Positions 17,442-26,160 of a DNA stretch of 64,000 nt are shown here, one piece after another (position 1 is the first letter of the stretch; the number at the start of each line of letters is the position of its first letter). Source of the DNA: JBBTCX01 sp964494205. GTDB taxonomy: Bacteria > Planctomycetota > Phycisphaerae > UBA1845. The stretch spans positions 1-64,000 of the forward strand of contig CAZBRD010000016.1 in the NCBI GenBank assembly GCA_964494205.1, in the 5' to 3' direction. The position numbers and the translations under genes were made by a program. Below the pieces are notes generated by a model, which did no database searches, was not told where the DNA came from, and was given only the letters and a program-made list of their open reading frames with translations.

Positions 17442-18914
17442 GTGAACTCACCTACTCGTGTTGCCTTTGTCTCGCTCGGCTGCGCTAAGAACGTGGTCGA
17501 TTCGGAAAAAATGCTCGGCCAGCTCGCCGAAGCCGGTTGTGAATTGACGGCAGACGAGGCTGACGCCGACGTGATGGTCATCAACACCTGCGGGTTTCTC
17601 GAAGCCTCGCGAATCGAAGCAGACGACGTCATTCGCGATGCGGTCAAACTTAAACGCAAAGGCAATCTCAAACGCATCGTGGTCGCGGGCTGCCTCGTGC
17701 AGCGCGACAAAGAAGCCATTCTCGAACGCGTTAAAGGCATCGACGCGCTGGTCGGCGTGAACAATCGCGACGACGTGGTGCGCGCGGTGCTTGGGAACCC
17801 GACTCAATCGGATTCGGAAGCTGGCGCCACCAAGAATGGTACGGGAAAATCGGGTCGCAGCTTGGCCGTAGTGAGTGCCAACGGCAGCGGCCGATCGGGC
17901 AAGCTTGCACGTTCGCGCAAGAAACCCGACATCTATCTCGCCGACTACCACCCCTTCGTGCAGATGGACACGGCGCGACTCCGCATCACGCCGAAACATT
18001 ACGCGTACCTCCGAATCAGCGAAGGCTGCGATCAGAAATGCACGTTCTGCACCATCCCGTCGATCCGCGGCCCCATGCACTGCAAGCCGCCGCAGCTGGT
18101 TATGGCGGAAGCCCGCGAACTCGTTACCGACGGTGCCGTCGAGATCAGCCTCATCGGACAGGACACGACCAGCTATGGCATCGGCGACGACCCGATCGAA
18201 GGTGGCCTCGGCTCGTTGCTTCGCAAACTCAACACGGTCGGCGGTCTCGCGTGGGTGCGACTCATGTACGTCTATCCATCGATCATGAGCGATGACATCA
18301 TCGACGCCATCGCCGAGAGCGACCGCGTCTGCAAGTACATCGATATCCCGCTGCAGCACATTAACGATCGCGTGTTGAAGGCCATGCACCGCCGCATTGA
18401 TCGCAAAGACACAGTGAAGCTGATGGAGAGGCTGCAGAAACGCATCCCCGGCGTGACGATTCGCACGACCATGATCGCGGGTTTCCCCGGTGAGACAGAC
18501 GCGGAGTTCGAGGAGCTTGTTCAGTTCGTCAAGGATTTCCGATTCTCAGCCTTGGGTGTCTTCCCGTATTCGCTGGAGCCGGACACGCCCGCCGGTCGAA
18601 TGAAGAATCAGATTCCCGACAAGGTGAAGAAGGAACGAGTCGAGGCTCTCATGCTCGCACAACAGGATGTCGCATTTGCTCTGGCCGACGAAGCGATCGG
18701 CAAGAAGTTCGACGTGCTGGTGGATGAGCGCATCGAGGAGGGCGTCGTTCGCGGCCGTCACCAGGGTCAGGCGCCGGGCGTGGACAGCGTCTGCATCATC
18801 GAAAGCTGCGATGCCAACCCGGGCGACTTCGTGCAAGTTCGCTGCGTGGCGAGAAGCAACTATGACCTGATCACCACGCCCACCCGCGTCTCACTACCAA
18901 TGCTCCACGCATGA
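17442..18914 (+). CDS. rimO: Ribosomal protein S12 methylthiotransferase RimO
   Basis: RimO is a radical SAM enzyme that methylthiolates an aspartate of ribosomal protein S12. The N-terminal UPF0004 domain carries Cys14, Cys50 and Cys84 (SLGCAKN, INTCGF, AGCLVQ) for the auxiliary cluster. The radical SAM site is Cys196, Cys200 and Cys203 (EGCDQKCTFC), followed by IPSIRGP. A TRAM domain closes the protein. GTG 17442 is chosen because homologs begin just before RVAFVSLGC and AAGGAG lies 12 bases upstream. An unusual 35-residue insert rich in G, S, K and R (around residues 120-155) sits before the core. The gene overlaps pgsA by 4 bases. Confidence 0.95.
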   Translation: MNSPTRVAFVSLGCAKNVVDSEKMLGQLAEAGCELTADEADADVMVINTCGFLEASRIEADDVIRDAVKLKRKGNLKRIVVAGCLVQRDKEAILERVKGIDALVGVNNRDDVVRAVLGNPTQSDSEAGATKNGTGKSGRSLAVVSANGSGRSGKLARSRKKPDIYLADYHPFVQMDTARLRITPKHYAYLRISEGCDQKCTFCTIPSIRGPMHCKPPQLVMAEARELVTDGAVEISLIGQDTTSYGIGDDPIEGGLGSLLRKLNTVGGLAWVRLMYVYPSIMSDDIIDAIAESDRVCKYIDIPLQHINDRVLKAMHRRIDRKDTVKLMERLQKRIPGVTIRTTMIAGFPGETDAEFEELVQFVKDFRFSALGVFPYSLEPDTPAGRMKNQIPDKVKKERVEALMLAQQDVAFALADEAIGKKFDVLVDERIEEGVVRGRHQGQAPGVDSVCIIESCDANPGDFVQVRCVARSNYDLITTPTRVSLPMLHA

Positions 18915-19531
18915 TGCGGCAATTGAACCTTCCGAATCGGATCACGCTCGCACGGCTCGTGCTCGCGATTATCTTCTTCATCCTCGTCGCCCAATACTCG
19001 CAACGTTCGCCCGACGTTTTGATGCTTGATCTGGCGGTCGTACTGTTCATTGTGGCTGCGGTCACCGATATTCTCGACGGCTACATCGCCCGCAGTCGCG
19101 GCCTCGTGACGCCGCTGGGTCGCGTGCTCGATCCCTTCGTCGACAAAGTCCTCGTGTGTGGTGCGTTCATCCTCTATGCGGGCCACGGTTTCGTCGACGT
19201 CAATGGTCATAACGTAACCGGCGTCTCCGCGTGGATGGTCGTGGTTATCGTCGGTCGCGAACTGCTAGTCACCGGCCTGCGCGGTTTCAGCGAATCCGGC
19301 GGAAAATCCTTCGCAGCCACCCTGCACGGCAAGCTCAAAATGTGGGTGCAGAGCATCACCGCACCTGCGATTCTCATCATCATCGGCCTGCAAGTCCGCG
19401 GCCACATGCATGAAGTCGGCGAAACACTCAAGACGCTCTTCGTCTGGATCACGGTCATCGTGACAGCGTTGTCGAGCATTCAATACATCATGCTCGCGAA
19501 GCCGATGCTCGAAGAAAGCGCGCCGAAGTGA
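18911..19531 (+). CDS. pgsA: CDP-diacylglycerol-glycerol-3-phosphate 3-phosphatidyltransferase
   Basis: PgsA makes phosphatidylglycerophosphate, the first step to phosphatidylglycerol. The 206-residue membrane protein has the CDP-alcohol phosphotransferase motif DGxxARx8Gx3Dx3D (DILDGYIARSRG...GRVLDPFVDK, around residues 55-80) and several hydrophobic helices. Start MMRQLNLPNRITLARL is typical of the family. It overlaps rimO's stop by 4 bases, and its TGA overlaps the next gene's GTG, so the genes are probably translationally coupled. Confidence 0.94.
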   Translation: MMRQLNLPNRITLARLVLAIIFFILVAQYSQRSPDVLMLDLAVVLFIVAAVTDILDGYIARSRGLVTPLGRVLDPFVDKVLVCGAFILYAGHGFVDVNGHNVTGVSAWMVVVIVGRELLVTGLRGFSESGGKSFAATLHGKLKMWVQSITAPAILIIIGLQVRGHMHEVGETLKTLFVWITVIVTALSSIQYIMLAKPMLEESAPK

Positions 19532-20103
19532 ATCATAGTCACAGCCCGAAGAGACTCTCAAAGGCGCACGCCGCTGTCATATTGTCCGTTGCCGGAATGT
19601 TGTTGATCCTATACTTCGTGTTGGTATTTCTTATTTCCAAAGAACCGAAACCACCTGCCCCGGGCTCTTCCATGGTGCTCTTGGCGGGATACGTAAGACT
19701 GATGAGCGGCGGAGGTATGCTCGTTGGAGTCTACGGCCTAGTCCGGTGGCCGATCAGTAGTGTGGAGGACGAATCTAGGTCTCACAGACGCGACCGACGT
19801 CTGATCATCCCCGCAGTTTGTCTCTTGCTCGTTAGTCTGTTCTTCTTCGTGGTGCCTATTATCATTGCTAGCTATAGCAAGCCCAGCATCATGATCATCG
19901 ACGCCAGTGCCTTCCTCTTTGTCATTTGCTGGCCCATCGGCGCATTCTTCGGAGTTGCCGGACTCTATTGTCTATTCAAGAGACTCGACAATGTTGGAAC
20001 CGTGGTGCCTCGATCCCATCAGTTTGCCTGCCACGCATGCGGTGCTCAGGGGTTCACCGCAATCAATGATCGTTGTCCTTCGTGTGGTACTCCGCTTAAT
20101 TGA
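19528..20103 (+). CDS. Membrane protein with C-terminal zinc ribbon (1)
   Basis: The 191-residue product starts at GTG 19528, overlapping pgsA's stop (GTGA). It has four likely membrane helices and a short C-terminal zinc ribbon with two CxxC knuckles (CHACGA and CPSCGT). The function is unknown. This kind of small membrane protein with a rubredoxin-like knuckle pair is common in planctomycetes. The next gene encodes a protein of the same design, so the two may be old duplicates. Confidence 0.75.
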   Translation: MNHSHSPKRLSKAHAAVILSVAGMLLILYFVLVFLISKEPKPPAPGSSMVLLAGYVRLMSGGGMLVGVYGLVRWPISSVEDESRSHRRDRRLIIPAVCLLLVSLFFFVVPIIIASYSKPSIMIIDASAFLFVICWPIGAFFGVAGLYCLFKRLDNVGTVVPRSHQFACHACGAQGFTAINDRCPSCGTPLN

Positions 20104-20156
20104 TCGCCTATCGAACGCTGGAGTCTATTAGCAGGGAGGATCACGAGATAAGGAAA

Positions 20157-20762
20157 ATGAAACGCGCATTAGTCATCCTTCTGGTAGCAACGGCGTATTA
20201 TGCAATCATCCCGTTCTTTCTAATGTTTATTCCGATGCGATCATTCGTTGGCTCTGGAACGGCATTTGTTTTCTTCTTCGCATGGTTTTTCGCTGCCGTT
20301 TTCGGCGTCTCGGCGCTGGCATGCTCGGGAAAAATGGGTTGGCGGAAACTAAGTATCGAGAGAAAAATCGGTCAGGTCATTCCTGACAACGAGTACGGCC
20401 TGAAACCGCGTGAAGCAAAGAGTGATTCGATTGCCATCGGATTGATCGGCCTTCTATCGATGTGCTATTTCTTCAACGCGACCATTCCGAATATTCGTTC
20501 CGTTCCTGGTATCAATCCCGACGCTACAATGATCATTCTCTGGCTTACTTCTCAACTTCCCATCGGCCTCATCGGCGTTGCATTGTTCGTCATAAGCGTT
20601 TACGGCTTTACCAAATGGCCGACCAAGAAACAACTCCTCGAACAGCTTAGCCCGCACAATTGCCGCCAATGCGGTTACAGTCTCTTCGGCCTATCCGAGA
20701 AGCGTTGCCCGGAATGCGGAACTTCATTCGAACAATCGCCGCCTGAAACGCCGATGAACTAG
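20157..20762 (+). CDS. Membrane protein with C-terminal zinc ribbon (2)
   Basis: The 201-residue protein starts at ATG 20157, preceded closely by AAGGA; an upstream in-frame TTG at 20100 has no such site. It has about four membrane helices and ends in a zinc ribbon NCRQCGYSLFGLSEKRCPEC. This CRxCGY-L-G-L-x-RCPECG form is a pattern I have often seen in planctomycete proteins. No function is known. It follows its relative at 54 bases and is probably in the same operon as rimO-pgsA. Confidence 0.75.
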   Translation: MKRALVILLVATAYYAIIPFFLMFIPMRSFVGSGTAFVFFFAWFFAAVFGVSALACSGKMGWRKLSIERKIGQVIPDNEYGLKPREAKSDSIAIGLIGLLSMCYFFNATIPNIRSVPGINPDATMIILWLTSQLPIGLIGVALFVISVYGFTKWPTKKQLLEQLSPHNCRQCGYSLFGLSEKRCPECGTSFEQSPPETPMN

Positions 20763-20808
20763 CGGATGCCCCGGATGGGGCATCGGTTGTTAGTGTGTAG
20801 GGTCCGCC

Positions 20809-21693
20809 GTGCGGACCAACCTTGGTTCGCAAACGGAAAGGACTCCGAGTCGTTTGTCCGACCTCACTCTCACCAAAGCCATCATCCTCGGCATCGTGCA
20901 AGGCCTGACCGAGTTCCTGCCGGTCAGCAGCAGTGCCCACCTCGTCTTCGCGCAGAAGCTGCTCAACCTCGACCCCAAGAGCGATACGCTCATCCTGTTC
21001 GACATCCTCGCGCATGTCGGCACGCTGATCGCGATGGCTGTCGTGTTCGGCCACACGCTGATGCTCTATCTCAAGCGGCTCGTGCGTGAATCGTCACCCG
21101 CGTGGACGCGCGAAAGGTTGGCGTGGCGATTCATGATCCTCGGCATCATTGCATCGATCCCGACGGCCGCCATCGGTCTTGCGTTCAAACATCAATTGGA
21201 AGAATCGCTTTCGGACATCAAGAGCGTCGGGTTTCAGCTCATCATCAGCGGGGTGTTGCTGGTCGTTGTCATCATGCTGCCGCGCGGGAAGCGCGGCTGG
21301 CGGGAGTTCAAATGGACTCACGCGTTGCTGATCGGCGTGGGGCAGGGGGCAGCACTCATCCCCGGCATCTCGCGCAGCGGCTGCACCATCAGTGTCGCTG
21401 GGTATTGCGGCATCCGGCGCCGCTGGGCAGCCGACTTCAGCTTCTTCATCGTAGCCCCAGCGATCCTCGGCGCGCTCGCGCTGGAGATGAAAGACGTGCT
21501 CGAACTTCCCAAGGATCAACTCGCACAACTACCCTGGTCAGCCATGATCTGGGGCAGCGCGATCTCGATGATCGTGGGAATCCTCTCCCTCTGGCTACTC
21601 CTCCGCGTCGTCCGCCGCGCCCACCTGCACTGGTTCGCGCCGTATTGCTGGGTCGCGGGTTTGCTGGCAGTGTTGGGAGTGTTCTCGAATTGA
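20809..21693 (+). CDS. uppP: Undecaprenyl-diphosphatase UppP/BacA
   Basis: UppP dephosphorylates undecaprenyl diphosphate to recycle the cell-wall lipid carrier and gives bacitracin resistance. The product has the signature QGLTEFLPVSSSAHL, then a GISRSGCTI segment with the second conserved Ser/Arg site, and about eight helices. The annotated GTG start gives 294 residues. A TTG at 20854 with AAAGGA 14 bases upstream would give a more typical length of 279 and begins right before the family's conserved region, so it is a real alternative. Confidence 0.94.
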   Translation: MRTNLGSQTERTPSRLSDLTLTKAIILGIVQGLTEFLPVSSSAHLVFAQKLLNLDPKSDTLILFDILAHVGTLIAMAVVFGHTLMLYLKRLVRESSPAWTRERLAWRFMILGIIASIPTAAIGLAFKHQLEESLSDIKSVGFQLIISGVLLVVVIMLPRGKRGWREFKWTHALLIGVGQGAALIPGISRSGCTISVAGYCGIRRRWAADFSFFIVAPAILGALALEMKDVLELPKDQLAQLPWSAMIWGSAISMIVGILSLWLLLRVVRRAHLHWFAPYCWVAGLLAVLGVFSN

Positions 21694-21712
21694 TTCGATG
21701 AGAATGTGTAAA

Positions 21713-21745
21713 GGGTGGCACGGTCAAGCCGCAGCTTGGCCGTGG
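21713..21745 (+). repeat. REP family A, copy A1 (left end of RAYT unit)
   Basis: A 33-base element beginning GGGTGGCACGG, with a stem formed by CACGGTCAAGC and GCTTGGCCGTG around a CGCA loop. It is the perfect reverse complement of copy A2, begins 19 bases after the uppP stop and ends 17 bases before the RAYT gene. Confidence 0.85.
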
Positions 21746-21762
21746 TGATCGAAGTCAGCCTT

Positions 21763-22341
21763 TCAAGGAACAGGTGGCGCCGAATCAACTTCGAGCACCA
21801 CACCATCCATACCCGCGTACTGTCGCGCGCTCGACCAAACCCAATCCGTAGGTGACGCAACCAAACCTCGTTTGACAGGATTTCGATGAAGGTACTCAAC
21901 TGCTTGCCATGCCGTCTTCGCATTAACCATATTTCGATCGTAACCGCCGCCCATCTGCCAAAAATGAAAAGACGACTTGCCATTGGAGTCTCGTGTTTCC
22001 AATTTCTTCAAAAAAGTCGATTCCAATTGTTTCAGGAACGCAATCGCTTTCCGCGCGACAGGCTGCTTGATGGATTGCAATAAGACAGGCACACGATAAT
22101 CGGGACGTCGTGGCAGCAGAAGCACATGAACATGTTCGGGCATAACAACATAAGCCCAAAGTTCAAACTCGTGTTTTTGACGCGCCGCATCCAAGGATTC
22201 GAGAAACCATTGGCGCGTACGATCGCGAGATAGCAAAGGAAGTCGCTGATAACAAGAAAATGTCAGTTCATGGGCATTGCCGGCGAAACTCTCACTTCGG
22301 CGAAGTTTCTTGACTCTGCCATCGGCGAGGTACATTCGCAC
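21763..22341 (-). CDS. REP-associated tyrosine transposase (RAYT, IS200-like)
   Basis: RAYTs are single-strand DNA transposases of the HuH-Y1 class that recognise REP hairpins. The 192-residue protein has ELTFSCYQRLPLL near the start, the HuH motif in VVMPEHVHVLLLPR, an AxxYIxxNPVKRGL-like segment (YLHRNPVKRGLV) and DWVWSSARQYAG near the end, all typical of RAYT group proteins. The catalytic Tyr is probably in the helix around GGYDRNMVN, which is less certain. The gene appears intact and lies between inverted REPs. Confidence 0.88.
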   Translation of the reverse strand: MRMYLADGRVKKLRRSESFAGNAHELTFSCYQRLPLLSRDRTRQWFLESLDAARQKHEFELWAYVVMPEHVHVLLLPRRPDYRVPVLLQSIKQPVARKAIAFLKQLESTFLKKLETRDSNGKSSFHFWQMGGGYDRNMVNAKTAWQAVEYLHRNPVKRGLVASPTDWVWSSARQYAGMDGVVLEVDSAPPVP

Positions 22342-22355
22342 CCTTCAGACAATTC

Positions 22356-22388
22356 CCACGGCCAAGCTGCGGCTTGACCGTGCCACCC
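22356..22388 (-). repeat. REP family A, copy A2 (right end of RAYT unit)
   Basis: The exact reverse complement of A1. It begins 14 bases upstream of the RAYT start codon, and its last base is the first base of the protease gene's TAG stop, as if the unit inserted at that stop codon. Confidence 0.85.
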
Positions 22389-24517
22389 TAATCCGCTGCC
22401 AGTATTCGCACATTATCGATGAGCGCCTCAAGCAGCGTCTCGCCGCCCGCGTCTTCGATGGAGAAGCGCAGCTGCACCTGGTTCGTCGGAGTTATCACCG
22501 AAGGCACACCGTTGAAAATCTGCGATCGCCACTCGCGAGATTTTTCTTCATGGCGAATGAGCTGAGTCCACGATTGTCCCGCGTCGTTGGAGATGGAAAC
22601 CTCCAGCCCGTCGTCGCCGTCGTCGTTGTCGCGATAGAACCAATAGTCATAGATGAGCGAAAGGTTCGCATGTCCCGTGAGATCGATCATTGGTGAGTAA
22701 AGCACGGTCGGGCCGCCGTCCACGTCGTTGGAATCGGCCTGTCCGCCGAACGGTCCAGTGCCGTAACAGCGGCCGTCCGCATCGTACGGGCTGTCGAAAC
22801 CGGGCTGCACGATCTGGTCAACGTAACCGTTAAACAACGTCTGCGTCGGATTGTGACGGAACCATTGCCCGCGAATCATGTTTGGGTCGCTCACGACGAT
22901 CCAATCAGTGTCTTCCGCAAACGTGGCTGAAAACACATGCGCCGAACAAAGCGTGATCTCAGCCGACTCGCTGAGCGATTCGCCACACAGGTTGGCGGTG
23001 AGCAATGAATAATTACCACCGCCGTCACCCTCCACGCTATCGATGACGAGCGTCGGCCCATCAGCCCCCTCAATCGGCACGCCGTCGTGCCACCACGCGT
23101 AGGTCAGCTCGTGATTCGAGGTGGCGTCGGAGAACAAAACCAGATTGTTGAACTCGCAGACGATTTGACTCTGAGATGAAAGATCGATTTCCGGAACCGT
23201 GCACAGGTTGCCCGTTTGGCCGTTCTGCAACAGGTACACGTCGAACAAATCAATGTGCGTGTCGCCGTCGTAATTGTTGCACGAACACGATGACGGCGGC
23301 GGACCGACGCGCGGGCCTGTCGCGCACGAAGCCCAGTTGGTGATGTCGAACGCGTCGGTGTCTTCATCGAGATCGCAATCGCCGCGGCGAGCAGGGCAGG
23401 CGCTTCGCGCATCCACGAAGTCGGATTGATTGATCAGTGTGCCGATATTGGGGCAATCCGTTGTGCAATGTGAAACGATGCCGATGATCTTATCGTTGTA
23501 GGTGATCGATGAGCCGGAGTTGCCGCCGGTCGTGTCGACGCGGTGATACCACGCAGGCTCCTGACTACCGAAACCGGACTCGATGCCGGCGAGCGCGCCC
23601 ACGCCGCGCTTCTGGGCTTGGCTCAGCTCGCCAACCTCTGCCACTCCGTAGCCAACGACAACAATCTCCACCGGAAACTCATCGGGCAATTCAGTCGCGA
23701 TCGGGCGGTAATCGCCTTGCGCCTCGATGGCTGTCAGTTCCGTCTCCGTGTTGGCAAAACAAGTGAAATAACCCCAATCCAGACCCACGCCGCCGTTGAT
23801 GAAAGCGATCGAGCTCTCGCGCACCATGTACTGATCTTCGGGACCGGGGTGTTGCAGTGAACCATCAGGGTTACTCAGCGGGACCTGAAACTGCTGCACA
23901 AACGCGAACCCCATGCAGTGCCCTGCGCTCACAAAACAACCTGACGTGTTATACATCGACGCCGTGCAACCCACAGGCATCAGACGGCCGGTCCATCGCT
24001 CTTCTGTCGGAAGTCGATCATCAACATCGCAGATACCGCACAAACTTCCCGCCACCGATCCGCCGGCCATTTGATAAGCGACCTGACCGAGAATGAAACG
24101 ATTTCCGGTCGTGCCGGCCCCAGCGATCAATTCAATCTCAACCGCGTTGCCGTTGAAATAGGCCGACGTGTTGTACCACTCCGCGATCGTGTCGGCTGAG
24201 TGGTGCTGCTTCGCATTGTCCGCTAGCGAAGTCACGATCATCGTGCTGCCTTCCCGCAGCGTGACGTCGTCAAAATACAACCGCAGCCAGGCCGCGCCTT
24301 CGATTTGAACAACCGCTCGAAACACCGATTGCGGATCGTTCGAGGCATTATCCAGCGGACCCGAATCGAGCGGATAATCTTGAAGTTGGCCGACCGGCGC
24401 GGTCAGGATGTTCTGTCCGAACGCGCTGGCAGCCGCCAACGCAAAAATAGCAATGCCAAGCATCTGGCACTTTGTAAGAATCGAAGTCGTCCCTGCGGTA
24501 GTTGATAGACCGATCAC
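22388..24517 (-). CDS. Secreted trypsin-like serine protease with dockerin, Ig-like and jelly-roll regions
   Basis: From GTG 24517 (AGGAGG upstream) the 709-residue protein has a signal peptide ending near SAFGQ, then a chymotrypsin-fold protease with His200 (VSAGHC), Asp247 (GLDWGYF) and Ser334 (GGNSGSS). A calcium-loop region follows (GDCDLDEDTDAFDI and NYDGDTHIDLFDV), like a dockerin type I pair. Then come an Ig-like segment (AWWHDGVPIEGADG ... GNYSLLTANLCGES) and a C-terminal beta-sandwich of MAM/lectin type. It probably acts outside the cell on proteins. It is convergent with uppP across the RAYT unit. Confidence 0.87.
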   Translation of the reverse strand: MIGLSTTAGTTSILTKCQMLGIAIFALAAASAFGQNILTAPVGQLQDYPLDSGPLDNASNDPQSVFRAVVQIEGAAWLRLYFDDVTLREGSTMIVTSLADNAKQHHSADTIAEWYNTSAYFNGNAVEIELIAGAGTTGNRFILGQVAYQMAGGSVAGSLCGICDVDDRLPTEERWTGRLMPVGCTASMYNTSGCFVSAGHCMGFAFVQQFQVPLSNPDGSLQHPGPEDQYMVRESSIAFINGGVGLDWGYFTCFANTETELTAIEAQGDYRPIATELPDEFPVEIVVVGYGVAEVGELSQAQKRGVGALAGIESGFGSQEPAWYHRVDTTGGNSGSSITYNDKIIGIVSHCTTDCPNIGTLINQSDFVDARSACPARRGDCDLDEDTDAFDITNWASCATGPRVGPPPSSCSCNNYDGDTHIDLFDVYLLQNGQTGNLCTVPEIDLSSQSQIVCEFNNLVLFSDATSNHELTYAWWHDGVPIEGADGPTLVIDSVEGDGGGNYSLLTANLCGESLSESAEITLCSAHVFSATFAEDTDWIVVSDPNMIRGQWFRHNPTQTLFNGYVDQIVQPGFDSPYDADGRCYGTGPFGGQADSNDVDGGPTVLYSPMIDLTGHANLSLIYDYWFYRDNDDGDDGLEVSISNDAGQSWTQLIRHEEKSREWRSQIFNGVPSVITPTNQVQLRFSIEDAGGETLLEALIDNVRILAAD

Positions 24518-24997
24518 TCGGCACCCTCCTGTACACTATGACGCCCCATCGGGCATGTTTTCTTGCGGGATCCGCCAGCAGCGGAATTCGTGGGAGAGAA
24601 CTCGCCCCCTAGCTTAGCAGATTATAGCCCCCGAAAACAGCTTGCGGCTCGCAGGTCAGTTGGTCAGCGCTTTGTAACAACAGTGAACGGTTGCTCATCC
24701 AAGCCGAAACCCATCAAACCGCCTCAGTGGGATGTGCCGCAGTCTGGTCGGCCTTGCAACGGCCTGTAAAACGCCACGAAAACGCCTGCGACTTCAAGAA
24801 TTAGAGGGATTAGGTTACACTGGCGGATCAGGAACATCGGGGACGACACTCCGCCGATAGCTTGATAGTAGGTCGATAGCCTCGTGCGGCTCGGCATACC
24901 GTACATCCGGTCAGCCAATTGTTTCGGACTTTTCAGCGAGGCCGCGCGATCGACGGGCGAGCACATCGCCTAAGGGTTGAGAGCAAGGAGATTGAAC
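24518..24997. other. Intergenic region between divergent secreted-protein genes, no gene seen
   Basis: 480 bases between the divergent protease and the 24998 gene. It contains the promoters of both by position, and a short inverted word GGCCTTGCAACGGCC near 24751. No repeat family member, RNA gene or coding region was recognised. Confidence 0.5.
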
Positions 24998-25474
24998 GTG
25001 ACGTCGAGGAATAGGTGGCAGTTGGCGACGGGCACCGTCGTGATGGCGTTGGTAGTAACATCGTTCGCGTTTCCACCGCGCCAGGAAAAACAACCGAAAG
25101 TGAAGCTGGTGACGCTGCATGGCACCGTCGTGGATTTCTACTCCTACATGACCGGGCAGGGTGCTGCAGCCGCCAAGAGCGAAGAAGATCACTTGAAGCT
25201 CACCCGCGAGAGCCTCAAGAACGGAGTGCCGGCTTGTCTGGAAACCGATGACTCTTTAATCGTTCTCGGTAAAGGCGCCAAAGGCGCGGTCGAGCTCGTC
25301 ATGCCATTAGCCGGACAGGAAGTCGAAGTACGCGGCAAGCTCTACGAAAAAGACGGCATGCAGTTCATGGACCTCGTCGCGATCAAAGCCGCCCAGCCGG
25401 AAGAAAAAGAAGGCGAACCGCAGGCTGAAGAACCGGAAGAGGGCGAAGCGGAAGCAGAAGGCGAAGAACCATAA
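24998..25474 (+). CDS. Hypothetical exported protein with acidic tail
   Basis: The 158-residue product starts at GTG 24998 after AAGGAGAT. It has an N-terminal hydrophobic segment (LATGTVVMALVVTSFAF) acting as signal or anchor. The middle domain (KLVTLHGTVVDFYSYMTGQG ... VEVRGKLYEKDGMQFMDLV) resembles an OB-like, nucleic-acid or metal-binding beta barrel, but no family is certain. The C-terminal 35 residues are almost only E, A, P and G. Such a tail could bind cations or basic partners. Confidence 0.7.
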   Translation: MTSRNRWQLATGTVVMALVVTSFAFPPRQEKQPKVKLVTLHGTVVDFYSYMTGQGAAAAKSEEDHLKLTRESLKNGVPACLETDDSLIVLGKGAKGAVELVMPLAGQEVEVRGKLYEKDGMQFMDLVAIKAAQPEEKEGEPQAEEPEEGEAEAEGEEP

Positions 25475-25540
25475 CAGCCCACTCACACATCGTTCGCCCA
25501 TTCGTCTTGCACAACACAGCCTCAAAGCATGCAATAACTG

Positions 25541-25583
25541 CTCCCTCTCCCTTTTAGGGAGAGGGTAGGGGTGAGGGTCTCTC
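25541..25583. repeat. Repeat family B, short form (B1)
   Basis: CTCCCTCTCCCTTTTAGGGA followed by a GAGGG hairpin arm and GGGGTGAGGGTCTCTC. It lacks the 26-base insert found in the long forms at 41511, 55622 and 59409. Confidence 0.65.
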
Positions 25584-25647
25584 GGGCTGTCTTCATTTAG
25601 TCATTGTTACTGCGCCTAATTCACTCACGTCGATCGCAACTCAACCG

Positions 25648-25669
25648 AGCCCCCTGCGCAAGCAGGGGA
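25648..25669. repeat. Repeat family C hairpin (C1)
   Basis: GAGCCCCCTGC-GCAA-GCAGGGG: an 8-bp stem with a GCAA tetraloop. The same hairpin works as the folC terminator at 36766. Confidence 0.65.
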
Positions 25670-25799
25670 ATTCAACACTTCTTCACCACAACGTAGAATC
25701 CAAAACAAGCGAACTCGCCCCGCGGGTTCGTCGTATCTCTAGTAGCTGCGTGTAAGCAGGCGACTGTTCGCCGCCTGCCAATACGAAAGGGCCGGGCGC

Positions 25800-26138
25800 A
25801 TGAATTATTACCACATCTGGTGCAACCTGAGTGGCCGACTCTCCGACGTGGAATTCGCCACAGCTGTCGACGCCTATCTCGGAGCGCTGAAGCAACGCGG
25901 AACCGTCGAAAGCTTCAAGCTCTCGCGCCGCAAGTTCGGCTTCGGCCCGCCGGAATTGGGCGAGTTTCACATCGTGATCGAAACCCGCGACCTCGAACAA
26001 CTCGACCGCGCGTTCGACGTAGCCGCCGCCCGCGAGGGCGAGATCGAATCCCTGCACGCGCGCGTGTACTCAGCCGTGAAGGACTTCCGCAGCGGGTTGT
26101 TTCGTGACTTTCCGGACCCGGTGCGCAAGACAAATTGA
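25800..26138 (+). CDS. DUF6614-like protein
   Basis: The 112-residue cytoplasmic protein starts MNYYHIWCNLSGRLSDVEFA and contains KLSRRKFGFGPPELGEFHIV and a FRDFPDPVR end. This matches my memory of DUF6614, small alpha/beta proteins resembling ferredoxin-fold dimers of unknown function. AAAGGG lies 14 bases before the ATG. It stands before a small lipoprotein gene on the same strand, with no clear functional link. Confidence 0.72.
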   Translation: MNYYHIWCNLSGRLSDVEFATAVDAYLGALKQRGTVESFKLSRRKFGFGPPELGEFHIVIETRDLEQLDRAFDVAAAREGEIESLHARVYSAVKDFRSGLFRDFPDPVRKTN

Positions 26139-26160
26139 TACCCGCAATTGAAGGTGAAGA

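Larger units (their letters stand above)
21713..22388 (-). mobile_element. RAYT-REP mobile unit
   Basis: A 676-bp unit made of one Y1 transposase gene bracketed by two REP elements in inverted orientation, identical over 33 of 33 bases. It fills the gap between the convergent genes uppP and the secreted protease; its right end shares one base with the protease's stop codon. This looks like the autonomous source (REPtron) for the REP copies at 56790 and 58642. Confidence 0.8.
25475..25799. other. Intergenic stretch with two hairpin repeats
   Basis: No gene is seen in these 325 bases. They hold one short-form family B repeat and one family C hairpin. Confidence 0.5.

Noticed and set aside
17448..18389. 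Long minus-strand frame inside rimO
   Set aside because: Antisense shadow of a clearly recognised gene, with V/A/D/H-rich composition typical of the opposite frame of GC-rich genes.
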